A stretch of 64,000 nt of DNA from positions 1 through 64,000 of the forward strand of contig CABQKC010000001.1 in assembly GCA_902464635.1 (NCBI GenBank), in the 5' to 3' direction. Positions within the stretch are counted from its first letter, which is position 1, and every line of letters starts with the position of its first letter. Shown piece after piece: positions 32,176 through 39,680 of the stretch. The notes under the pieces were generated by a model. The model saw only the letters and a list, made by a program, of their open reading frames with translations. It was not told where the DNA came from and did not search any database. The translations under genes were made by a program, and so were the position numbers. Source of the DNA: an uncultured Caryophanales bacterium (GTDB lineage: Bacteria > Bacillota_I > Bacilli_A > RFN20 > CAG-826).

Positions 32176-32794
32176 GTTATTGCGTTCTTATCTCCAATAT
32201 GACTGGTGGAAAATAGTAGGGGTATTTCTAGTTGGATCTATTAGCCTATATTCCATTTTCCAAAGCAAGGACCGTCTAAAGGATAATGAGATACTAGATG
32301 TATTCATTACAGGAGAAGTTTTAGATTGTTCTTACCAAGAGAAAATGTTTTCTTCAGTAGAAAATAACCTTATACATGCGGTTAATTCTACTAACTATAG
32401 CCAAGATGATGCTCAATATTACCAGTTGGCTAGTTCATATTTGTCTAGTGTTTCTGATTTATATTTACTCCCCGAAAGTGTAATTTCTAGCCATAAAGAA
32501 TATGTTTCTTATTCATTACCTTTGGATATAGACACTCAAAATAAAATCAAAGCAATAGATCCTTCTTATTCTTTTTATATCGATTCAAATGACAAGGCTA
32601 GGGGTATAAAAGTATTTGATAAAGAAGATAAAGAATTTAATGAAAATAAGAACATATCTTCATATTTTCTCTTTAAGGAGACTACATATTTGTTTATCTC
32701 AAATAATTCTACGAATAATAAAGATGTAGATAAAAACGGAAACCATCTTTTATCGGAATTTGCCTTATCGTTCTTAAAAATTAGTTTGAAATAA
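32165..32794 (+). CDS. Membrane-anchored extracellular protein, unknown
   Basis: 209 residues with one N-terminal transmembrane anchor (about 13-31) after YDWWKI, and an otherwise extracytoplasmic domain rich in Ser, Asn and acidic residues. No known fold was recognised. It overlaps the preceding gene by 11 bases and ends the ATPase-membrane protein module that starts at 30144. The three membrane genes together look like one complex. Confidence 0.55.
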   Translation: MKNRLLRSYLQYDWWKIVGVFLVGSISLYSIFQSKDRLKDNEILDVFITGEVLDCSYQEKMFSSVENNLIHAVNSTNYSQDDAQYYQLASSYLSSVSDLYLLPESVISSHKEYVSYSLPLDIDTQNKIKAIDPSYSFYIDSNDKARGIKVFDKEDKEFNENKNISSYFLFKETTYLFISNNSTNNKDVDKNGNHLLSEFALSFLKISLK

Positions 32795-32842
32795 GGAAAG
32801 TTCCTAGTTTTTTACTTTCTTTCTCAAGGTTAATAAATCGCG

Positions 32843-32851
32843 TGTTATAGT
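32843..32851 (+). promoter_or_regulatory. Extended -10 promoter before the TIM-barrel hydrolase
   Basis: TGTTATAGT fits TGn TATAGT; transcription would start near 32858, followed by AGGAGG (32873-32878) and the ATG at 32888. It could allow separate expression of the last two hydrolase genes. Confidence 0.4.
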
Positions 32852-32887
32852 AAAAGAAAGATAACAATAATTAGGAGGACCTAATTT

Positions 32888-34885
32888 ATGGAAAACGAAT
32901 TCCTTCATTGCCTTAGGGCCCAGATTTATCCAGACGAATATTATCAAGAACGCATTGATAGTATTAAGGATTTTTGTTTGAAATACGGGGTCAAAAATGT
33001 CATTTTGATTTTTAATGGGGAAGAACATAATGTTGGCCATATCAAAGATGAAGAATTACCTCCTTGGATAAAGGTAATGAAAGAAGCAAAAACCCAATTA
33101 AATGCAGTGGGGGTATCGATATCTTTAAATCCTTGGATGGAAATGGGGCATCTAGATAGAGGAAGGAAACTTCAAGAAGGTCAAAACTTTGTAACTATGG
33201 TTGACCGTAATGGAAAGCAATCCCAATTAGTTGCCTGCCCATTAGATGAAACTTGGAAGAAATATTATCTACATCAACTCGAATATTATGTAAAAGAAAT
33301 AAAACCTGAGGTTCTTTGGATTGAAGACGATTTCCGTCTCCATAACCATCCACCTCTTGATTGGGGTGGCTGCTTTTGCTCTCTACATATGAAAGAATTC
33401 TCTAAACGTCTAGGTAAGAAGGAAACTAGAGAAGAATTTGTTAAGCATTTAGAAGAAGAAATCCCATCAATAGAAAGAAAAGCGTGGCTAGATTTTTCTT
33501 TTGAAACAATTGATGGACTTGCAAAAGAAATTGAGGAAACCGTAAAAAGAGCTAACCCATCTACTCATGTTGGCTTAATGAGTTCAATGCCATCACAACA
33601 TGCAATGGAAGCTAGACACTGGGCTAAATTGCATGAAGATTTAAGTCCAGACGGAATTAAAATAGATAGAATACATCTACCTTCCTATAGAGAAGAAGGG
33701 TCAAAGAAATATTATTTTGATTTCAACCGCATCAGCATGGTCAACCGTTCCTTTATTGGGGATGATTGCCTGATTTATCCTGAATTAGAGAATTCATCTT
33801 TCTCTAGTTTTGTAAAAGATAATAAGTTTGTTGCATTCCAATTAGAAAGTGCGATTCCATTAGGATTATCTGGAATGACTTATAACATCTATGCCCATTG
33901 CGGGAATGGGGTACAGGAAGAATTTGGATATGGAGAAAGGATAAAGGAGCTAACCCCTTATCTAAATAAAGTAAAAGAATTGAATCTATTACCTTCCCAA
34001 ATGAAGGGAATCACTTTCCCATTTGACGAGAATACTGTTTATCATACCCATAAACAAGGCTTCCTAAATCTAATTCCAAAGGATTTTGATATAGTTGGTT
34101 ATTTCTCTTCTCTAGGTTATTCATATAAAGTAAGCAAAGATAAATCATTCAATAACCAGATGGTCTTTTTAAATGGCCAAAATGTTCGTAATTTTAGCAA
34201 GGATGAATTAATTGAATTGTTTAAGAGCAATTATGTATTTGTGGATGGGATAGCTGCATCTATTTTGCAAGAATATGATCTTTTATACCTAATTCATGCG
34301 AAAAGCGTTGAATTTAGAGGCCAACATCATCAATATGACGCTTTCGAGATGATGCTAAATGATACTTATGACAATATGCATCATTATAAAGCTACAAGCC
34401 AAAGAAGAAACGGAGACTATTATTCCATTGTTTATGAAGATGATGTGAATATTGTTTCTGGTTTATTTGATGCAAGGATGAAATTGACCGGAAACGGAGT
34501 TGCCTATACTTCTTCTTTCTTTCTCTATCCTTATGGAATTGAAAATAGCGAAGATACATCATTCTTCATGCCGCTACGAAGATTCTTGTTTGCCAAATAC
34601 CTATTGCCTAATATCAAGAATGAATTCGTATATTGCTTAAGCGATGGAATTTATCCATACCTATATAAGCAAGAAAACCGTTATGTCTTGGTATTAACTA
34701 ATGCAAACTATAATGATTTTGATAACACTCAATTCGAAGCATTCAATATACCTATTAAAGGCATTGAAATGATTTGTAAAGACGGAAATATCAAGAAAGT
34801 AAATTATAAGATGGTAGGTAATAAAGTCATTATTGATGAGCCTTTGAAATATCTATCTACATCGACATTTATAATTCATTGCTAG
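32888..34885 (+). CDS. Putative TIM-barrel glycoside hydrolase, family unassigned
   Basis: 665 residues, no signal peptide. The N-terminal about 400 residues look like a (beta/alpha)8 barrel: repeated strand-helix units, SLNPWMEMGH, LWIEDDFRLHNH (residues 143-154) with acidic residues at a strand end, then a Cys pair GGCFC (160-164), and MSSMPSQH. The C-terminal part (about 400-665) has an alpha/beta region (YVFVDGIAASIL) like the GH42 trimerisation domain and a final beta-sandwich. This matches GH42-like layout, but motifs do not match GH42 closely. It sits between GH95 and the ABC module with an excellent ribosome site (AGGAGG), so it is a core enzyme of this locus. Confidence 0.6.
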   Translation: MENEFLHCLRAQIYPDEYYQERIDSIKDFCLKYGVKNVILIFNGEEHNVGHIKDEELPPWIKVMKEAKTQLNAVGVSISLNPWMEMGHLDRGRKLQEGQNFVTMVDRNGKQSQLVACPLDETWKKYYLHQLEYYVKEIKPEVLWIEDDFRLHNHPPLDWGGCFCSLHMKEFSKRLGKKETREEFVKHLEEEIPSIERKAWLDFSFETIDGLAKEIEETVKRANPSTHVGLMSSMPSQHAMEARHWAKLHEDLSPDGIKIDRIHLPSYREEGSKKYYFDFNRISMVNRSFIGDDCLIYPELENSSFSSFVKDNKFVAFQLESAIPLGLSGMTYNIYAHCGNGVQEEFGYGERIKELTPYLNKVKELNLLPSQMKGITFPFDENTVYHTHKQGFLNLIPKDFDIVGYFSSLGYSYKVSKDKSFNNQMVFLNGQNVRNFSKDELIELFKSNYVFVDGIAASILQEYDLLYLIHAKSVEFRGQHHQYDAFEMMLNDTYDNMHHYKATSQRRNGDYYSIVYEDDVNIVSGLFDARMKLTGNGVAYTSSFFLYPYGIENSEDTSFFMPLRRFLFAKYLLPNIKNEFVYCLSDGIYPYLYKQENRYVLVLTNANYNDFDNTQFEAFNIPIKGIEMICKDGNIKKVNYKMVGNKVIIDEPLKYLSTSTFIIHC

Positions 34886-34893
34886 GGGGGATT

Positions 34894-37509
34894 ATGAAAA
34901 AGAATTTGGTTTTACGTTATTTAGAAGAAGCACCTGATTCAATAAGTGGTTGGGAAAAATATTCCTTGCCAATTGGAAACGGGCGTTTTGGAGCCTCTAT
35001 TTTTGGAGGAGTCAAAAAGGAAAGAATCCAAATAACTACGAATGAATTTGCTAATCCCTTTTCTAAAGGAGGGGTATCTAATTTCCTTGAAATACATATT
35101 GAATCAAGCGATATAAATGTTAATTCTTATGAAAGAGGACTTCGTCTAAATGATGGGGTTATTTATTCTTCATATGAAATTAATAATAACCAAATAAAAC
35201 GAGAATCTTTCTTTTCTTATCCTGATAAAGTCCTTGTTTATCATATAAATTCTTCTAAACCTATTTCTTTATTAATTAAATTAGTTATTCCTTATCTATG
35301 GGATAGAAGCGTTGAAGAAGGTGGCAGGACTGGAGAACTCAAAGTAGATAAAGACGATATTTTAGCTAGGGGCACCCTCCCTAGTAGAGATTTAATTTAT
35401 GAAGGACGTATACGTATTTTTAGCGATGGAAATAAAGAAACTAATAAAGACGGGATTAAGATAAATGATGCTAGAAACATTACCATTATCTTTGCTGGAG
35501 GGACTTCTTATAAACTTTGCAAAGAAGCCTTCTTCCTAGAAAAAGCAGTTGGGGAAGATCCTCATAAGGAAGTTTTGGATACAATTGAAAACGCATCTAA
35601 AAAATCATTCGAAACTCTTTATCAAAACCATAAAAACGACTACACGTCCTTAATGGATCGTGTTGATTTTATTCTTTCTAAAGACGAAGATAATAGAAGC
35701 GTACCTACTCTTCTTGAGGCTTATAGGAATAATGAAGAAGCGCCTTATCTAGAAGAATTGTATTTCTTCTTCGGAAGGCATTTATTAATCTCTTCATCTA
35801 GAAAAGGCGGATTGCCTGCTTCTTTACAAGGAGTATGGACTGTTCACGATAAATCTCCATGGGGATCAGGTTTCTGGCATAACATTAATATCCAGATGAA
35901 TTATTGGCCTGCCTTCATAACTAATCTAGAAGAGACTTTCTATTCATATATTGATTTCTTTAAAGCCTACTTGCCTAAAGCGAGCGAAAATGCTAGAAAA
36001 TACATTAAAGAAGCCTTTAATGAAGATGTAAGTAATGAAGATTCTGGCTGGATTATTGGAACAGGTGCTTTTGCTTATGAAGTAGAAGGACTTAATCCAG
36101 AAGGCCATTCTGGACCTGGCACAGGAGGGATGACTGCAGAGCTTTTTGCCGATGCCTATGATTACACTTTGGATGAAGACTTATTAAAGGATTGCGTCTA
36201 TCCTTGCATACATGGTTTAGCTAAATTCCTTTTGAAGTGCGTTAAAAAATATGATGATAAATATCTTTGTACATGCAGCGCTTCTCCTGAACAAATTCTA
36301 GCAGGGCACTGGGTAAACGGAGATAAAAAGCAACAATATTATCATACGATTGGCTGCGCTTTTGATGAGCAATGGCTAGAAGAGAATGCTAGAAATGATA
36401 TCCGTTTAAGCTCCATTCTAGGAATTGAAGATGAAATTGTTAAAAAAGAAAAAGAGCAAATAGGTCATTATGATGCAATCCAAATCGGTTATTCAAACCA
36501 AATAAAAGAATATGGGGAAGAGCATTTCTATGGCGAGATTGGTGAATATAACCATCGTCATTTATCTGAACTTGTAGCCCTTATGCCAGGGGATTTATTG
36601 ACTAATAAAACTCCAGCCTATATTGATGCTGCTAAATCTACTTTAACCTATAGGGGAGATTTCTCTACCGGCTGGGCTTTAGCGCATAGATTATGTTGCT
36701 GGAGTAGGGCAAAAGATGGAGATCATGCCTATAAATTATTGAAGATATTATTGCAAAAGAAGACCCATCCAAATTTATGGGATGTCCATCCTCCTTTCCA
36801 AATAGATGGCAATTTTGGGGCAATTGCAGGTATGGCAGAGATGCTTATCCAAAGCCATGAAGGATTTATTTCTATTTTGCCTGCTTTGCCAAAATGCTGG
36901 AAAAATGTCCATGTCAAAGGACTTAAAGCTAGAGGCAATTTCAATGTAGATATTGTCTATAAGAATGGGCTCTTAGAAGAAGTGAGGGTTACTTCAATCA
37001 AAGGAAGCAACCTAGCTTTATATTATCCTGGAATCAATAAGAACACATGCGTCAAAGATAACTCCAAAGAAATACCATTCCAAAATAAGGAATGCTTTAT
37101 TTCGCTTAAAACAGAAGCCGGGCATACATATGTATTTACTGATTTTGCAAAAGTAGCAAATAAAGAAATTATAGAAGGATTTAATGCGGCTTATCAGGAT
37201 GATGGGGTTTTATTAACTTGGAATAGCAAAAACAAAGTCGCCTTATATAGATCAAAAGAAAAGCAGCCAACTTATGATTTGCTTGGTTTATTTGAAGGGG
37301 AATCTTCCTATTTGGACATAGATTTTTCTAATAAAAATAAGGGCAGGGCGACCTATAAATTGATTGATGCCTCTATAAGTTATTCTCCAAGTGATAAAGG
37401 TGCGATAACATTTATCCACCCAGCATCAAAATTAGAAGAAGATCGTTACAAGCTCAGATTACGTACAAATAATTTAATCGGCGAGAAAATCGGCTGGGAT
37501 TTTGATTAA
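34894..37509 (+). CDS. GH95 alpha-L-fucosidase (or alpha-L-galactosidase)
   Basis: 871 residues from ATG 34894, which has AGGGGGG at 34884-34890; an upstream start at 34879 would overlap the previous stop. No signal peptide, so it acts on imported oligosaccharides. The GH95 pattern is clear: LPIGNGRFGASIFGGV, PASLQGVWTVHDKSPWGS with NINIQMNYWP, CSASPEQ, and FQIDGNFG with the late catalytic Asp. The family inverts alpha-1,2-L-fucose or alpha-L-galactose linkages. About 110 residues at the C-terminus (from about 760) form an extra beta-domain beyond the usual length. L-fucose isomerase is encoded later in the window, which supports fucose as product. The end overlaps the convergent esterase gene by 4 bases. 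Confidence 0.85.
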   Translation: MKKNLVLRYLEEAPDSISGWEKYSLPIGNGRFGASIFGGVKKERIQITTNEFANPFSKGGVSNFLEIHIESSDINVNSYERGLRLNDGVIYSSYEINNNQIKRESFFSYPDKVLVYHINSSKPISLLIKLVIPYLWDRSVEEGGRTGELKVDKDDILARGTLPSRDLIYEGRIRIFSDGNKETNKDGIKINDARNITIIFAGGTSYKLCKEAFFLEKAVGEDPHKEVLDTIENASKKSFETLYQNHKNDYTSLMDRVDFILSKDEDNRSVPTLLEAYRNNEEAPYLEELYFFFGRHLLISSSRKGGLPASLQGVWTVHDKSPWGSGFWHNINIQMNYWPAFITNLEETFYSYIDFFKAYLPKASENARKYIKEAFNEDVSNEDSGWIIGTGAFAYEVEGLNPEGHSGPGTGGMTAELFADAYDYTLDEDLLKDCVYPCIHGLAKFLLKCVKKYDDKYLCTCSASPEQILAGHWVNGDKKQQYYHTIGCAFDEQWLEENARNDIRLSSILGIEDEIVKKEKEQIGHYDAIQIGYSNQIKEYGEEHFYGEIGEYNHRHLSELVALMPGDLLTNKTPAYIDAAKSTLTYRGDFSTGWALAHRLCCWSRAKDGDHAYKLLKILLQKKTHPNLWDVHPPFQIDGNFGAIAGMAEMLIQSHEGFISILPALPKCWKNVHVKGLKARGNFNVDIVYKNGLLEEVRVTSIKGSNLALYYPGINKNTCVKDNSKEIPFQNKECFISLKTEAGHTYVFTDFAKVANKEIIEGFNAAYQDDGVLLTWNSKNKVALYRSKEKQPTYDLLGLFEGESSYLDIDFSNKNKGRATYKLIDASISYSPSDKGAITFIHPASKLEEDRYKLRLRTNNLIGEKIGWDFD

Positions 37510-38543
37510 TAACCTAGTTTCTTATCGAAGAAATCCATATATAAATTCCAGTCCCTGATATCCAAGTCATGGATTCCTTTTAGGTGATGATGTGCTATAT
37601 GTCCATCTTGAGAGATATTTTCTTCGTTTATATCGAATTTTTCGAATGGAACCAATCCAGTTAATCCGTTTTCTTCATATGTTTTATTTAGCTTTAGAAG
37701 GGTTTCATATTCTCCTAAAGGGTCTGCCCATAAATCTTCACTTTTAGAAGAAGTATAGATTAGACGTGGGGCGATTAAAGAAAGGAAATCACTTTGCTGA
37801 TATTCCATTTGCTTAGATACGTATTCAACATAATTTGGGGTAAACCAATAAGGGAATGCTTTTGTTATGACTTTTATTGTCTCTGCACCTGCATGGTAAT
37901 TAGCTTGTTCGGCATCTCCGCTACAGCCAGCGCAAGAAGATATGACTAAATCGATTCGATTGTCCAATACACCGGCTAGAAGAGAAGTCTTCCCGCCACG
38001 AGAATGCCCGACACTAGCTAAAGGTAAATCTTTTGTAGATGGATCTTGTTTTAGGTAATCAATAATCAAAGAAAAAGCCTTTGCCCACATTAACAAAGTT
38101 CCGTATTCGCCAGGGTTAACATGTTTTATTTCGGGGAATAATGAATTGAGGCCATATTTGAAACCGGATTTATCTTCTGCAACTTCAGAAGTAAGAAAAG
38201 CAAGGCAGCCATAACCTCTTTTTGTTATTTCTTCAATCGGATAGAAGCTGCTTTTTAAAATACGATTAGGATCAACTTCCTCTTTAGAAATATATCCAAC
38301 TGGACGATTGCAAAGAAACAGGAATATCCCTTTTGCTTTCTTAGGCAAGAATAAATCAAATCCAAAAGAAGTCATGCGCTCCTTTCTTTTTAGATGGACG
38401 CGCATGTTTTTTAAGGATATCACTTTCCCTAATGCATCATTTTTTGAGTCGGTGCATTCATAATAGACATCAACATCGCTAAAAGAAGGAAGGTGTCCAT
38501 ATTCATTATCTAAAAAATAGGAAAGTAATTTTGCCTTGTCCAT
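37506..38543 (-). CDS. CE15-like alpha/beta hydrolase (glucuronoyl esterase family)
   Basis: 345 residues, cytosolic (no signal). The nucleophile elbow GHSRGGKTSLLAGVLDNRID is the hallmark of CE15-type enzymes (G-x-S-R-x-G-K), followed by SSCAGCSGD, WFTPNY, PRLIYTSS, and a late GHIAHHH providing the catalytic His. CE15 enzymes cleave glucuronoyl esters between plant cell wall glucuronoxylan and lignin, and some act on other uronate esters. An intracellular version would de-esterify imported uronate oligosaccharides. It is on the opposite strand to GH95 and probably shares its transcript with the AraC regulator upstream (17-base gap). Confidence 0.72.
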   Translation of the reverse strand: MDKAKLLSYFLDNEYGHLPSFSDVDVYYECTDSKNDALGKVISLKNMRVHLKRKERMTSFGFDLFLPKKAKGIFLFLCNRPVGYISKEEVDPNRILKSSFYPIEEITKRGYGCLAFLTSEVAEDKSGFKYGLNSLFPEIKHVNPGEYGTLLMWAKAFSLIIDYLKQDPSTKDLPLASVGHSRGGKTSLLAGVLDNRIDLVISSCAGCSGDAEQANYHAGAETIKVITKAFPYWFTPNYVEYVSKQMEYQQSDFLSLIAPRLIYTSSKSEDLWADPLGEYETLLKLNKTYEENGLTGLVPFEKFDINEENISQDGHIAHHHLKGIHDLDIRDWNLYMDFFDKKLGY

Positions 38544-38560
38544 AAAGATTTTTCCCTTTG

Positions 38561-39436
38561 TTATTTTGCTAAATTAAGTGGCTTTTGAGCATTCTTGTTT
38601 CTATATTCATTAGGTGTTTTTCCTGTAACTTTAGCAAAAGTACGGTAGAAAACACTTTTATTAGAGAAGCCACAGGAAGAAGAAATCGCAGAAACCGAAA
38701 GTTCAGTCTCGTTTAATAGCTGCATGGCTTTCTCAATTCTTTTATTGGATACATATTCAACAAGAGAAACATTGAATTTGCTTTTGAATAGTCGCGAGAA
38801 GTAGGAAGGGTTATAGAAGCATTTCTTGGCCAAGGCTTCTAAGGATAGGTTTCCATCAAGATTTTCGGATATATATTGGGCAAGTTCATTCCAGGCATCG
38901 ATTTCAGTTTCTTCCGGTAATGAAACCTTCCTTAAGATCATCGTAATCAATATAGTCATGAATGATTCATTGACTACTTCAAATCGGGGGAGACGCCTAG
39001 TTTGCTCTTCTACCATCCTTTCAAGGATATATTGGATTTTCCTTTGTTCGGAAGGGGAGAAGGAAACAACGCCTTCGGCCTTTCCTTTTGAGAATTCATT
39101 AAATGTTGATAAAGACAAAAGAGAGAAAGCGTTTTGGGGGTTGATGATTTTCTCTAAAGTCTCTGGATAGAAACAGACATTATAGAAAGTTGCTTGGTTA
39201 ACCGCTTTAAAGGAGTGGGTGCTATTGAAGTTCATGAAAACAAGATCGCCTTTTTTGGCAGTGAAGTGTTTGTCATTAACATATTCTTCAATTTCCCCTG
39301 AATTTATATACATGATCTCAATGAAATCATGGGTATGCAAAGGCTCATTTCCCTTCTTCAAATAGAAAAAAACGTGAAGATTAGGGTCTGTTGATGAGTA
39401 TTCCTTTGAACTAAACAATCGTATTTCTTGTTTCAT
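38561..39436 (-). CDS. AraC-family transcriptional regulator
   Basis: 291 residues: an N-terminal cupin/AraC-binding domain (HTHDFIEIMYINSGEIEEYV) for effector sensing, and a C-terminal AraC DNA-binding domain with two HTHs (LSLEALAKKCFYNPSYFSRLFK and SVSAISSSCGFSNKSVFYRTF, ending GKTPNEYR). I start it at 39436, where AAAGGAAAA precedes the ATG and a promoter maps just upstream. The in-frame ATG at 39499 would lie upstream of the transcription start. It is divergent from the large sugar/surface-protein operon at 39681 and is its likely regulator (inference). Confidence 0.85.
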   Translation of the reverse strand: MKQEIRLFSSKEYSSTDPNLHVFFYLKKGNEPLHTHDFIEIMYINSGEIEEYVNDKHFTAKKGDLVFMNFNSTHSFKAVNQATFYNVCFYPETLEKIINPQNAFSLLSLSTFNEFSKGKAEGVVSFSPSEQRKIQYILERMVEEQTRRLPRFEVVNESFMTILITMILRKVSLPEETEIDAWNELAQYISENLDGNLSLEALAKKCFYNPSYFSRLFKSKFNVSLVEYVSNKRIEKAMQLLNETELSVSAISSSCGFSNKSVFYRTFAKVTGKTPNEYRNKNAQKPLNLAK

Positions 39437-39457
39437 TTTCTTTTCCTTTATTTTTGC

Positions 39458-39486
39458 ATTATATTCCTTGAATACATTTACAGCAA
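39458..39486 (-). promoter_or_regulatory. Promoter of the AraC-esterase operon
   Basis: Minus strand: TTGCTG (complement of 39481-39486), 17-base spacer, perfect TATAAT (complement of 39458-39463). Transcription would start near 39451, 15 bases before the ATG at 39436. Confidence 0.65.
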
Positions 39487-39518
39487 AAGATTTTATCAAC
39501 CATTAATTTGGTTTTATT

Positions 39519-39540
39519 TTTATAGTCCCCATTTATAGTC
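39519..39540 (+). repeat. 9-bp direct repeat TTTATAGTC, candidate regulator sites
   Basis: Two exact copies at 39519-39527 and 39532-39540, 13 bases apart, in the divergent region between the AraC gene and the sugar operon. AraC-family proteins often bind direct repeats, so these are plausible half-sites. Confidence 0.35.
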
Positions 39541-39636
39541 TCTTTAAGATACCTCTAATTTTGTAGAAGTAAAAAAGTGCGATTAGTAAATCAAGCCAGG
39601 TGATTTCTTTTACTTTTGTAACTAAATAAAATTTAA

Positions 39637-39651
39637 ATGGAAACGCTTACA
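39637..39651 (+). promoter_or_regulatory. cre (CcpA) site ahead of the sugar operon
   Basis: ATGGAAACGCTTACA matches WTGNAANCGNWNNCW at all defined positions. It lies 30 bases before the ATG at 39681, just downstream of a possible -10 (TAAAAT, 39627-39632), a location that gives repression. Confidence 0.65.
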
Positions 39652-39680
39652 AAAAGTTTTGAACCAAAAGGAGGTTTTCT

